Assembly: GCA_009809945.1 (NCBI GenBank)
Contig: WTPW01000855.1
Span: 61,737-125,736, forward strand
Direction of reading: 5' to 3'
DNA: 64,000 bases
From: Gigaspora margarita
Lineage: Eukaryota; Glomeromycota; Glomeromycetes; Diversisporales; Gigasporaceae
In this document: one piece after another, positions 1-11,385 of the stretch
Numbering within the stretch: position 1 is the stretch's first letter
Layout of the letters: the number at the start of each line of letters is the position of its first letter
The notes under the pieces: model-generated
The model's database searches: none
The model's input: only the letters and a program-made list of their open reading frames with translations
What the model was told of the DNA's origin: nothing
Translations under genes and position numbers: made by a program

Positions 1-289
1 AAAAAAAAAAAAGAAAAATAAAGAAAAAAAAGCTTTATAAAACCATCAAATCTACTATTAAAAAAAAATAAAAAAAAATAAAAAAAATAAAAAAAATTCA
101 AATAAAAAAAAAAGTTAAAAAAAAAAAAGAAAAAAAAGAAAAAAGAGAGAGAAAGAGAAAAAAAAGTTTATATTATTCTATAATTAAGTAATGAAGCTAT
201 CAAATCCATTCATTCACTGTGACAAAAGATAGTGAAAGAAATAGCATATCCACTATAACAAAAATAGCAAAAGAAATGAGAAACAGAAG
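1..289. repeat. A-rich low-complexity DNA
   Basis: Runs of A broken by single T, G or C. No open frame starting with ATG is supported. It leads directly into the 33-bp minisatellite. Confidence 0.7.
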
Positions 290-1265
290 ACAAAAATGAT
301 AAAGAATCTTTAAAAAAACTATCAAAAAATAACAAAGATTCTTTAAATGAACTACTAAAAAACCAAAAAAATTCTTTGGATAAACTACTAAAAAACACAA
401 ATTTCTTGGATAAACTACTAAAAAACTACAAAAATTCCTTGAATAAACCACTAAAAAACCACAAAGATTCCTTGAATAAACTACTAAAAAACTATGAAAA
501 TTCCTTAGATAAACTACCAAAAAACTATAAAAATTCCTTGAATGAACTATCAAAAAACCACAAAGATTTCTTGGATGAACTACTAAAAAACTATAAAGAA
601 TTCTTAGAAGTACTACCAAAAAACAACAAAGAATCCTTGGATGTAATACTAAAAAACTACAAAAAATTCTTGGAAATCCCACTAAAAAACCACAAACAAT
701 TCTTGAAAAAACTATTGAAAAATGATGCATTTATCAAAAGAACCTACAAAAAAAACAATGAAAAACCTACTAGATAAATCTACCAAAAAATAACAAATTT
801 ACTAAAAGAACTTGTCAAAAGCTTACTAGAAAATTTAACAAAAAATGACGAAAAACTTATCTAAAGAACAATAAAACAATGCTAAAACTGACAAACTTAT
901 CAAAAAAACTTACTAAAAAGTGATAAATTTACTAAAAGAACCCTCAAAAAAGATAGAAAAACTTAATGAAAAGTATTAGAGTACTGGGAAATTCACCAAA
1001 AATAATAAAAAAGTTTCTAAAAAAACTTAATGAAAATAATAAACTTGCTGAAAAACCTAACAAAAAACAATAAATTTATGAGAAAAAATTACAAAAACCT
1101 ATGAATTTACTAAAAAAAACTCACCAAAATTTTACTGTAAAATTCACGAAAGAATCTACCAAAAAAAAAACAACTAAAAGAACCTACAAAAAATAATAAA
1201 TTTACTGAAAGAACTTACAAAAAATAACAAAGTTATTGAGCCTACTGAAAAATAATGATAAACTT
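290..1265. repeat. 33-bp minisatellite, decaying rightward
   Basis: A 33-bp unit is repeated from about 290 to 740 and becomes irregular up to about 1265. Because 33 is a multiple of three, both strands stay open. The plus strand reads an 11-residue unit of the form K-N-Y-K-x-x-L-x-x-x-L, like a hendecad coiled coil. The plus frame is open from a TGA near 276 to 777 but has no ATG; its first usable start is TTG at 376. I see no splice acceptor or gene context, so I treat it as satellite DNA rather than a gene. A repeat-rich exon of a larger gene is the alternative. Confidence 0.7.
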
Positions 1266-1279
1266 AGCAAAAAAACCCA

Positions 1280-1981
1280 TCCTTTAGTTTGTTATGCAGG
1301 CAAATTTGCCTGCATAAATGTTAAAATTTTAAATTTTTTAAATAAAACTTTAAATATTAATTTTAGCTATATATTTTCTAAATAAAAAATATAATATTAG
1401 TTCTGTTTTATCAAGTTTATTATAAAAATTTTTTAAAATTATTAAAATACTTTGGTGTAATAAAAGTTTAAAGTTTTTGTTTTGGAACTTTTACTATAGA
1501 ATTTTTTCTTTAGGTTTTCTCAAATTTTATATGTTTCCGTCTATAAAAAAAATTTTTACTTCTAATACAAGTCTTAATTTTTACAAGTAAATCACTTAAA
1601 GTACAATAATAAAAGTTGTAATCCTTTATATAAACTACAATATTGTATTAGGAACTATATTTTTAAAACCAATATTTAAAGAATTTGCCAAAATATTGTA
1701 AATTATTTTTTTGGTTAAAAAATTTCTTTAAAATTTAATATTTTTAGCCTATAAGCAATATAAACTTTTTGTCTTATAATATAAGCGGAACGAATTAAAA
1801 ATTGATGAACCATCAAACAAGTTCGCAAAAATTAAATAATTCAAAATTATAATCCTTGTTTTCAAATATTATTATACCAAATTTTATTTAAATATTTTAA
1901 ATAATTAAAAAAGTAGATCAGAGATATATTTATAGTAATTATGCAGGCAAATTTGCCTGCAAACCTTTACAAACTAAAGGA
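1280..1981 (+). mobile_element. MITE with palindromic ends, family GCAGGC, copy 1
   Basis: The element is bounded by inverted TCCTTTAGTTTGT ends, each followed by the perfect palindrome GCAGGCAAATTTGCCTGC (near 1297 and 1943). TA follows on the right; the left flank reads CA, probably a mutated TA. It is 702 bp, against about 656 bp in the other three copies. There is no coding capacity. The TA target suggests Tc1/mariner mobilisation, which is inference. Confidence 0.85.
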
Positions 1982-1983
1982 TA

Positions 1984-2944
1984 TAAAAGCAACAAAAAAC
2001 TATTAAACCTATAAAAGGACCTATAGAAAATCTACAAAGAACTTGGCAGAAAAACTTAATGAAAAAAACCTACTAAATCACCAAAATAACAAGAAATTTG
2101 ATGATATAAGTACAACTTCATGAGGCTTTAACTATTGCTCTAATGATGGTACCAACAAAAGCTTTAGTGATAGTTCCAACTACAACTTTAGTAATGATTT
2201 CCACAAAGATTCAAAATAACAAAAAAATATATCACATTAAAAAAAAAACCAGATAATATATATATATATAATGATTGGCCAATAAGCTATAGCAATAGGT
2301 CACTATTTATAATTCTTATCCCAATACTAAATAAAATCTACAAAAAAAAAAGAAAAAAGTTAGTACTAAGAAAAAAAAAACAAAAAAACAAATAGAAGCT
2401 AATATTTATTCTAAGAATGTACTATATACAAGTTTTGCTAAAATAGAGTTACAATGAATTAGACCCAGAAGCAAAAGCAAGTTTTTTTAAATATGCATGC
2501 TTTTAGATTTATTCAGATCTCAATTTATAGCAGCAATTTTCTCAAATTCAAATTTTTGTTCTAGCACTAAATGCAAGATCTACTAAAAGTAAAAAAAGTT
2601 AATACTAATAAAAAAAAAAAACCAAATAAACAAAATGAAAAAAATATAAGACTGATACTTATCTTATATTGTATCAGTTTCTAAAGCTTTGAGCTAAAAA
2701 AAATAATAAATATAATAATAATTAAAAACTATAACTATTAATACTTCTGATTTGCTATAAAAAAGATAAAATCTAAATTGTATATTTTTCTAAATCATTA
2801 ATTTAAGCTTTTTGCTCTTTATGTACAATAGCCAATATTTGGTCAATGTAGTGATATTATGTAAAGTATAACATGAAGATCAAATAGTTAGTATAGTGAT
2901 AACAATAATTTTTGATTTAAAAAAAATTTAGAGCTATATGTATA
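1984..2944. other. AT-rich DNA, no gene seen
   Basis: No exon-like frame. Two related A-rich stretches, about 2326-2400 and 2575-2640, share an AGTTAGTACTAA-like core and look like a degraded direct repeat. A short AT dinucleotide run lies near 2258. Confidence 0.5.
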
Positions 2945-3175
2945 TTAGGTGGGTAGGATGATTATATAGTATAGTACTATATAATGTATAAAAAGTATGT
3001 AAAATCTCTGTTGCTATTGTACAACTTTGCAAATATAGGTATGTAGTATTACAGACAAAAAATGCTACAATACATTTTTGATAATTTTAATATAAACATA
3101 TTAAAAGTATAGTTTTAATTATCACTAAGCATAAAAGTATGAATTCTATGCTTTACTTTAGACAATTCACTTTGG
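2945..3175 (+). repeat. Dispersed 230-bp repeat, copy A
   Basis: About 230 bp that recurs at 33003-33230 in the same orientation. Shared blocks include GTAAAATCTCTGTTGCTATT and the AAATGC..ACAAT..TTTTTGATA region. No terminal repeats or TSD found, so the class is unknown. Confidence 0.6.
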
Positions 3176-3604
3176 ACAATTAATAAATTATTAAAAATGT
3201 TTATAATATTTGAAATTTTACTAATTGATCATAACTTTTTGCATTAAGTAAACTTGTTCACAACCAAAAACTACATCAAATTAGTATATTATATTTTTTT
3301 TTAAAATTTGATAAAAGAATACTTAATTTTAAAAATTTTTGTCAAAAATTCAAAATTAAGTATCTTTGTTTCAAACTTTATAAGAAATAATATAAAATAT
3401 ACAAAACTAATATATTTTTTGGTGCTGTGTATGTTTATTTAGAGCATGAAGTTAGAATCAATTAATAAAATTTAGAGAATTTTTATTAATAAAATTATTA
3501 AAAATATTGTATTATTTGAAATTGTACTAATTAATTATAACTTCTTGTACTAAGCAAACTTGTTTAGTATTAAAAATACATCAAATTAGCATATTTTATA
3601 TTTT
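3176..3604. repeat. Palindromic satellite unit (diverged)
   Basis: Alternating inverted blocks built on AAGTTAGAATTAATTAGTAA and AAGTAAACTTGTT..ACATCAAATTAG. These are the same building blocks that form the arrays at 41130-43150 and 57250-59130. The unit is interrupted on its right by the retroposon at 3605. Confidence 0.65.
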
Positions 3605-4695
3605 TTATTTTTTTTTTTTACACTTAAGCAGTCCTGCAGTGACTCTTTATTAAAATGCACAAGAATTTTCAGGAAAATACAAGGTGACTTTTAATATCGT
3701 GAGCCCTACATTACACTGATTCTATTTTCCAAGAATGCAATATGCAACCTGCTGCACTAGTTCGATACTACAAACTAGAAGTTTGAAACATCAAACTAAT
3801 AGCATTGTCAAATAGCCTAATTTTAAAACCTTTTTCTCCAAGCTTCTCAAGTAAAGGAATTCTAGTAAAAAAAAATACAAATATATAGAAAATAAAGGGA
3901 AAATAAAAAGGGATATATATCACTATCTAAACGAATACCAAAATAGAACCAAAATAAAATAAAAAGAAAGAAGAAAAAGGCAAAAATTAGACTGAACAAT
4001 AGCACCAATTTTGCCTAGGTCCAACTATAACAATTATATAATACTATATTGATAGATACCAAGTATTATATTTATAGCAAAAAATATATAAAAAAGCTGA
4101 TGAAAGAAATAGCAAAAAAAAAAAAAGAAAACTATGGCTAAAAGAATATTTTAGAAAGAAATTTCAATTCGCGTTTATCTCCAAACTATCCATGTTCTAA
4201 ATTTTACTCATGACTTGATCCAATTCGGAAGCTGCATTCCCAAAATGGATGAGTAAACAATGCTAATCTTTTGGATAGAGTAAACCAAATCACCCACTTG
4301 TTCAAAATTTCGAAAAGCTAAAAGAACACTAAGGGAAAGTACCAAAAATAAAGAACTTTAAAAGAGTTACGCTATATAGTATAAAATATCTAACCAAGTG
4401 TTACTTCTGTTTTCACATCCATAAAACTTGACAAAGCTTCAGATTGTCATACCTACTACTTCTTTGCTTGGTAGCTCTAGAGTCTTCTGCTTGGAGGCTT
4501 CTCTCATAAGGGTTCAAATCTTTTTTAACTCTATTTCAGCTACAACCAAATATACAATGATTAGTCTTGAGTCCCAGCTGCTCCTAGTAGAGTTTTGTTT
4601 CATATTAAATATGTTAACTATAGAGTTTTTGTAGGTCGGAGTTCTTGAAATTTTTGGTATAAGGAATTATCAGAAAGAGTTGTTGTTCGTATATT
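3605..4695 (-). mobile_element. Poly(A)-ended retroposon, copy 1
   Basis: A T-run on the left (3604-3618) followed by about 1.08 kb with no coding frame implies a minus-strand poly(A) retroposon. The same sequence order occurs at 22916-28935 (split) and 28955-30100, with shared landmarks AAGCAGTCCTGC near the poly(T) end and TAGAGTTTTGTT near the other end. The flanking satellite resumes with a short TATTTTAT repeat on both sides, a possible TSD. No tRNA head is convincing. A 68-codon frame at 4428-4634 inside it has no coding support. Confidence 0.65.
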
Positions 4696-4839
4696 TTATT
4701 TTACTTTTTTTAAAATTTAAAGAAAGAATACTTAATTTTAAAAATTTTTATAAAAAATTCAAAATTAAATATTTTTGTTTAAAACTTTATGAAAAATAAA
4801 ATAAAATATAGTATTTTTAGTATTTAACAAGTTTACTTA

Positions 4840-5496
4840 TCTCTTAATTTGTTATGCAGACAAATTTGCTTGTATAAATTTAAAAATTTTAAATTTTTTA
4901 AATAAAACTATAAATATTAATTTTAGCTATATACTTTTTAAGTAAAAAATATAATATTATTTCTGTTTTATCAACTTGATTATAAAAATTTTTTAAAATT
5001 ATTAAAAAACTTTAGTATACTAAAAGTTTAAAGTTTTTTGTTTTGGAGCTTTTACTATAGAATTTTTTTTTTAAATTTTCTCAAATTTTATATATCTCCG
5101 TCTATAAAAAAATTTTTACTTCTAATACAAGTCTTAATTTTTACAAGTAAATCACTTAAAATGCAATAATAAAAGTTGTAATCCTTTATATAAACTACAA
5201 TATTGTATTAGGAACTATATTTTTAAAACCAATATTTAAAGAATTTGCCAAGATATTGTAAATTATTTTTTTGGTCAAAAAATTTCTTTAAAATTTATGA
5301 TTTTTAGCTTATAAGCAACATAAACTTTTTGTCTTATAATATAAAATTAAATAATTCAAAAATATAATTCTTGTCTTCAAATATTATTATACTAAATTTT
5401 ATTTAAATATTTTAAATGATTAAAAAAGTAGATCAGAGATATATTTATAGTAATTATATAGGCAAATTTGCCTGCAAACCTTTACAAACTAAGGGA
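4840..5496 (+). mobile_element. MITE family GCAGGC, copy 2
   Basis: 657 bp flanked by TA on both sides (4838-4839 and 5497-5498). Ends read TCTCTTAATTTGT and ACAAACTAAGGGA. The right palindrome is nearly intact; the left has decayed. Same orientation as copy 1. It sits inside palindromic satellite DNA, fragments of which are seen at 4696-4838 and 5499-5577. Confidence 0.85.
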
Positions 5497-5577
5497 TAGC
5501 AAAAAGTTAAAATCAATTAGTAAAATATTGAGAATTATAAAAATTTGTATAATTTAATTATAAAATTATTAGAAAAA

Positions 5578-5920
5578 TGTGTTTGTTACTAGCAGTGATA
5601 GTCACCGGAGCATGATTGACCAATTAGATTGTTTAATGTTATGATTAAAACAAAACAAAGCATCGAAACTTACTATCGTTAAGGTCAGAGTTAGAGCCAT
5701 AGTTAGGGTTCAGATAAAGCTTTAGATGTAGTAAAATTTTGCTAGGAAATTTTTTTTGTATAAAAAAAAGTAGGTTTATAAACAAAATTTTAAGTTAGAA
5801 GTGATTTTTCAAAAAAATCAAAGTTTTTGTATTTTTTACATTACACATGATCCTTTGATTAATTGGTCAATCACACTCTAGTGACTATCACTGCCGGTGA
5901 CAAATAGATTCACCCAAATT
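5578..5920. mobile_element. Foldback MITE with about 45-bp inverted ends
   Basis: The left arm (TGTTACTAGCAGTGATAGTC..ATTGACCAATTAGA) is mirrored by the right arm (ATTGGTCAATCAC..GACTATCACTGCC). The interior is AT-rich and non-coding. Related sequences lie at 8165-8415 and, as a partial copy, at 33250-33515. It interrupts a palindromic satellite unit. The TSD is not resolved. Confidence 0.75.
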
Positions 5921-6240
5921 ATTAAATATATTAAATTACTTGAAATTTTACTAATTGATCATAACTTATTGTACTATGTAAACTTGTTTAATATTAAAAA
6001 ATATATTAAATCAGTATATTTTATCTTACTTATTTTAAAATTTGAAGTAAAAATGCTTGATTTTGAATTTTGATAAAAAATTTCAAAATTAAACATATTT
6101 TTACCAAATTTTAAGACAAGTAAGATAAAATATACCAATTTGATATATTATTTAGTGCTGTTCAAGTTTTTTAATACAAGAAATTATGATCAATTAGTAA
6201 AATTTTAAGTAATATAATATTTTTAATAATTTTATTAATT
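5921..6240. repeat. Palindromic satellite unit, continued
   Basis: The inverted blocks around ACTAATTGATCATAACTT and CAAGAAATTATGATCAATTAG continue the satellite unit interrupted by the MITE at 5578. The same material resumes at 6781-6946 and 7922-8055. Confidence 0.6.
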
Positions 6241-6242
6241 AC

Positions 6243-6780
6243 TGATCCAGATAAGATCGGCACTATTTTTATATTAGAATTTGGGGCAAAATTACTATGA
6301 TTTTCATTATATGGTGGAATCTGACATCCTTTGAATGAAAAATATTTTTTTTATTAAGTTAACAGCTCATGTCGATTAATTGAAAGTTGTAGAGCTCACT
6401 GAGACGCATCTAATGGTGATTAGATCATTCAAATCGGCCCAGTGTACACTGAGATATCGCTAAAAAATGATTGGCTGACTATATAAAATTCTATGTAAAC
6501 AAAGGTTTGTTTACATAGAATTTTATATAGTCGGCCAATCGTTTTTTAGCGATATCTCAGTGTACACTGGGCCGATTTGAATGATCTAATCACTATTAGA
6601 TGCGCCTCAGTGAGCTCTACAACTTTCAATTAATCGACATGAGCTGTTAACTTAATAAAAAAAATATTTTTTATTCAAAGGATGTCAGATTCCACCATAT
6701 AATAAAAGTTTATATTGTACTTATCCCCAAAATTTACTATTGTCCCAATATGGTAATAGTGCCGATCTTATCCGGATCAT
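6243..6780. mobile_element. Near-perfect 538-bp hairpin (foldback element)
   Basis: The two arms, about 265 bp each, are near-identical inverted copies meeting at a two-base spacer (AAACAAA-GG-TTTGTTT near 6497-6512). Ends are TGATCCAGATAAGATCGG and its inverse. Arms carry GATGCGCCTCAGTGAGCTC, a block also found inside the hAT-type MITEs at 28240 and 39186. A strongly diverged copy lies at 38140-38480. No coding content. Confidence 0.85.
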
Positions 6781-6946
6781 CAATTAATAATATTATACAA
6801 ATTTTTATAATTCTCTAGATTTTATTAATTAATACTAACTTTTTGCTCTAAATAAACTTGTTTAGTACCAAAAAATACATTATTTTAGTATATTTTATTT
6901 TTTACAAAATTTGAAATAAAGATACTTAATTTTGAATTTTTGATAA

Positions 6947-7921
6947 TGTTACAGTACCAGATGCCTTTTTTAAATCTGATAAAGTAACAATTACATAGCT
7001 CCTGAGATCCCTTTCTGTGACCATAAAGTGGTATGCAAGAGGAAAGTATAGTTTCCTTTATGTTTATAGAAAACTATATACTTCTCTGAGGTAGTTCGAT
7101 AAGAATTAACAATAGATAATAAATAGTTTATTAATTTAACAAGAGGGCTAGAGATATTAACAGAGTGCTTTAGGGTGGTATAGTATATACTCTGGCCTTA
7201 ATACCATACCATACTAAAGTATGAATTAGAGCATATTTCAAAGTATAACCCAGAGTATAAACCAGAGTATAATCCAGAGTACTATGTATTAAGCACTATG
7301 TAATACTCTGAAGTTTATAGTACTGTATTTTTCTGAAAATATGCTACCTTATTTTGGGAAAATACAGTAAAAAATATATATACAATAATACTCTAGAGTA
7401 TAATTCATTTTGTATTAGTAGTATTACTCCGAAGCAATTACTCTTATTAATAATATCTTAGTAATCTGAGGTAGTGTTATGTCTAGACCACACTGGTATA
7501 GAGTGGGTTATATTCCACAGTTACTCTGGAGTACCTTACTCCATTAACATCTCTAAAGAGAGCTATTCCAAGGTGTCTGTTCCTTAGAAATCCTATAAGT
7601 TATTAATAATAATGAAGAGGAGATAAAAGATAAAATAAATATAAAATACAATGTCTGGATTTGTCTAAAACTAAGAGAAATATAAAGAGTTTATATAGTT
7701 ATTGAGCTAAGTATCGCTATGCATTGTTATATATCATTATGCATCGCTATGTATTGCTATGCATTGTTATGCATCACTATGTGTCACTATGTATCACTAT
7801 ACATTATTGTGCATTATTTTGCATATTACAATTACTGAATATAGTTATTATAAAATTTCCTTATTAATTTCTAATTTAGAAACTAATTTCTACCAAAACT
7901 TAATAAAACTATTCTATGACA
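6947..7921. mobile_element. Probable solo LTR
   Basis: The 975-bp segment starts TGTTACAG and ends ATGACA (TG..CA) and is flanked by ATAA on both sides (6943-6946, 7922-7925). The palindromic satellite it interrupts resumes directly after it. The interior has repeated AGAGTATAA motifs and, near 7710-7830, about twelve copies of a degenerate 10-bp unit like GCTATGCATT. No internal coding region or second LTR is present, hence solo LTR. The short TSD leaves real doubt. Confidence 0.5.
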
Positions 7922-8055
7922 ATAAAAATTTTTAAAATTATGCATTTTTTCAAATTTTAAAAAAAAATAAGATAAAATAATACCAATTTGATATGTTTTT
8001 TAATGCTAAACAAGTTTGTTTGGTACAAGAAGTTACAATTAATTAGTTTTTTTTT

Positions 8056-8505
8056 TAAAGTGAGATCTTGCTTATATTTTTATTGGGTAATTTATATAAA
8101 AAGTTGCATAAAGCCATGACTTAAATTATACAATAACAAATACATATAAATTACATTTAAAAATAAGAAAAAATGTGCTTGTCACTGGTGGTGACAGTAA
8201 CCAAATTAGAGTTAGAATTAGATTTAGAGTTAGAAGAAGGTTTATTATATAATAAAACAGTTCAAAAAACATTTTTAGCTAGAAAAAATATTGGTTTCAT
8301 AAATATAATTTGAAGGTATTGTGATTTGTAATTTTTTGAATTTTTTGTCATACCTAATCTAGCAATTTGATTGGCTCAGAACTGTAACCACAGTTACAAA
8401 TAGATTCGCCCTAAAAATAAAAGCTCAAACTAATTTATCATCTACTAGAGTGATCAAGACTTATCTAAATTTGGATAGTTAAAATATAATTAATAGGGAT
8501 GCTAT
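8056..8505 (-). mobile_element. Poly(A)-ended retroposon fragment, interrupted
   Basis: A T-run at about 8051-8062 followed by GTGAGATCTTGCTTATATTT resembles the poly(T) end of the retroposon family at 3605. Flanks repeat AAGTTACAATTA on the left and AAGTTATAATTA on the right, a likely TSD with one mismatch. A foldback MITE at 8165-8415 is nested within it. Confidence 0.45.
8165..8415. mobile_element. Foldback MITE related to 5578-5920
   Basis: Left GTGCTTGTCACTGGTGGTGA and right CACAGTTACAAATAGATTCG match the ends of the 5578 element. Only the termini and general layout are shared. Nested in the retroposon fragment at 8056. Confidence 0.6.
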
Positions 8506-9369
8506 ATTTGATTTATATAGTAGATCAAGTTATAATTACAATTTCAAGTAATATAATATTTTTAATAATTTTATTAATAAAATTATAAATTTTTGTCTAA
8601 AGAACACTATAGGTAGTGCAATAGTACATCTGATATCTGTGTGTTAGCAAATTCTAACTTCTGATTGGACAGATCAGGTGTAATATAAAAAACAATCAAA
8701 ACAATAGAAAACTAATATTTATTGGCTAGATCAGATATAATATAAAAAAACAAATCAATTTTATATTTGTCTTTTAAACTTTAAATGATTTTATTTTTTA
8801 ATTGATTCTAACTTTATGCTTTAAGTAAACATGCACAGTACCAAAAATACATATTATTAGACTTAGACTAGTTTGCAGGTTTTAGACACAGATTTTGACC
8901 AGATTCAAACTTGATTAAAAGTTTAAAACATAAAAGTTTAAATCAAATTTGAAAATCAAATTAGACTCAAACTTAACAAAAATCTAATTTGGTCCAGATC
9001 TGTAGGAGCACTATTTTTAATTTATTTTTATAAATTGATTAATTCAATTTATAATACTAGAAAATCAAAAACTAATAGATGTTTAAAGCAAACTGGTTTG
9101 TATATTAGTTCAAATAATTACAGCTAAATATCAGATTATTCAAATTATTAGTTGAGATTATACCCAAAAATAAGCACCTTTATAATAAAAAAATGTTGAT
9201 TATTTTTAGAAAAATATAATATTTATAGTGATTTTAGTCTCATTGGTTATATTTTTTAAAATTTTATTATATTTTTTTATAGGCAAAATATAGTATTTTA
9301 AAAATTTTATGCAGCATGCTGCATTTATGCAAATGCATGCAGCTGTGCAATCATACAAAAGAGCCCATC
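8506..9369. other. AT-rich DNA with transposon end fragments
   Basis: No gene. At 8870-9010 is a TCTGGTCC/GGACCAGA-rich patch also seen near 41080 and 59150. At 9295-9360 is GCAGCATGCTGCATTTATGC with GCAATCATACAAAAG, which recurs in inverse orientation at 40965-41050 and looks like a transposon terminus. Confidence 0.5.
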
Positions 9370-9700
9370 TCTAAGTAAAATTTAACTATAAATATTAAAT
9401 AAAAATATAATATAGATTAAAATATAACTAAAATTAAAATATAATTTATTTTAAAATATAATTTAGTCTAAAAAATAATTTAGATTGAAATATAACTTAG
9501 ATTAAATATAAAATTAGATTAAAATATAAAATTAGATTAAAATATAATTTAAATTAAAATATAATTTAGATTAAAAATATAACTTAGATTAAAATATAAT
9601 TTAGCTTAAAGTAACTTAGTTTAGAATATACAGCAACTTAGATTAAAAATATATACTTTGATTAAAATATAGTATAACTTAGTAAAATATAACTGAGATT
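9370..9700. repeat. Minisatellite, about 17-bp unit
   Basis: A degenerate tandem repeat of the unit AAAATATAATTTAGATT, roughly fifteen or more copies with variable spacing. Confidence 0.7.
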
Positions 9701-10242
9701 TGAATATTGTATATAAGTAGTAAATTATATATCTACCAATATAAAAATTATCTGTTATATTATAAAAATTATAAATTTTATTACAATATATAGTAAACTA
9801 ACTACAGTATATAATCATACAGTATACTGTAGTAGTAAATTAATTATATAATATCTAATACCCACTGAACCAGGCCGGGCCACTAAGAAAGACAATTTAC
9901 AAACCTTTACTTTAAACTACATAAATAAAATTCTAAAATTAGATCCCAAACAGTTCTAAAAATTTTGAGGACAATTTCGAATATTCCAATTTCTACAATT
10001 CATATTGTATTAAATAATATTAATTAAAATTTAATCATTCGAATTATTGGTTAAATATCATGTGTTTAACTATAATGAAACGATCATATTATCTGAACAG
10101 TCCTAAAATCAACTGTATAAACTTATGATTAATTAATTAGAAAGTTATTCTATAACTAACATTACCTAATAAAATTGGTAAAATACACCCTGTTTCTAAT
10201 GTAACTAATTATATGGATAAAATTCTATTATAAAATATAAAA
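9701..10242. other. AT-rich intergenic DNA
   Basis: No exon-like frame and no terminal repeat seen. A short GC island, CAGGCCGGGCC, occurs near 9870. Confidence 0.4.
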
Positions 10243-10325
10243 ATTCGGGTATTAAAAAAATTCGGGTGTTAAAAAAATTCGGATGTTAAAAAAATTCGGA
10301 TATTAAAAAAATTTGGATGTTAATG
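10243..10325. repeat. 17-bp tandem repeat, five copies
   Basis: Five near-identical copies of ATTCGGGTATTAAAAAA with G/A changes. Confidence 0.85.
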
Positions 10326-10388
10326 GTTTTTTTTAACGCTCGTCGTGCTTTACAAACGCAATTTTATTGGATGATTATCACATGTATA

Positions 10389-10569
10389 GATGGGGGTGAA
10401 ATTATCTAAAGTCGTAATTCTGAAATTGTTAAAATTAATTAATGTCGAAATTGGCGAAATTAATTTCCCTAATAGCGATAATTAATTAATAAAAATTAAT
10501 AACAAAAAAAAAAAACATAACACGTAATAATTACGTTGAAAAAGGTAAAAAATGAATTTCACCCCTATT
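10389..10569. mobile_element. 181-bp MITE with TA target
   Basis: Inverted ends GATGGGGGTGAAATT and AATTTCACCCCTATT, flanked by TA on each side (10387-10388, 10570-10571). No coding content. It lies about 820 bp upstream of the flippase gene. Confidence 0.65.
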
Positions 10570-11385
10570 TATATTATATTCACATGTTACACCCCATAAC
10601 CAATTACAAGGAATTATTCAATCACGAGAAAATTAACAAAGTAAAAAATCAAGAGTTAACATGAGAGTGCATTAAATGCTTTACATATACTGATATAGTA
10701 AACGTGATACTTTATTTATTCACAAGATGTTTGTTAAAGATATATATATGTATATAAGTTCTAATTAGATGATGTAATTATAACTTTAAATACTTTAAAT
10801 GAAATCTTGGTTTGGAAATTCGGAATTATGGAAGTAGGGTAAATTATGGATATTTTGGAAATCCCTTACTGTAAATCCAGATATATATCTGATATACAGA
10901 TATACAATATATTTATTCGAAAATATTACTCACGAAATTAATATAAATATATCAGTATAGCCATTATAAGATAAATTTGTAAAGGATATCAGCCCCTCCA
11001 TAGTTAAATACAATCATAGATTACCGTTAATGCTAATCACAAACAAGTTCAAAGGAGAACTTCTAAAAATAGCAAAAAATAATTAAGACGTAACATCAGT
11101 TATGTAATCTACAGTTTGCAATATTTTGTGCTTTGATCAGGTGTAATATGAACCAGTAAACTATATTAAAACTGGATGGGTGCATGTTTCTATATTAGAA
11201 AAACTCTTAGCGCTTTAATTGCACTTCCCTTGTTCCTAACTTAATTACCTATATTCAATTTTCTCTCTTTCCTTTATTCCCTCTTTTTGTCTGATGGCAC
11301 TGCGACTAAAACGCTTTTAACCTTTTAACCTACAACTTACATTTCTGGGACTGGTGTTTCTATTTATTACATTTAATACTTAATA
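10570..11385 (+). promoter_or_regulatory. 5' flank and probable promoter of the flippase gene
   Basis: Free of recognised repeats apart from an isolated GATCAGGTGTAA motif near 11137. A pyrimidine-rich tract (TTCTCTCTTTCCTTTATTCC, about 11258-11290) lies roughly 100 bases before the start codon, as in many fungal promoters. No clear TATA element can be chosen in such AT-rich DNA. Confidence 0.35.

Noticed and set aside
376..777. 133-codon plus-strand ORF as a real gene
   Set aside because: It starts at TTG, has no upstream ATG, and is made only of the 33-bp minisatellite; the opposite strand is equally open.
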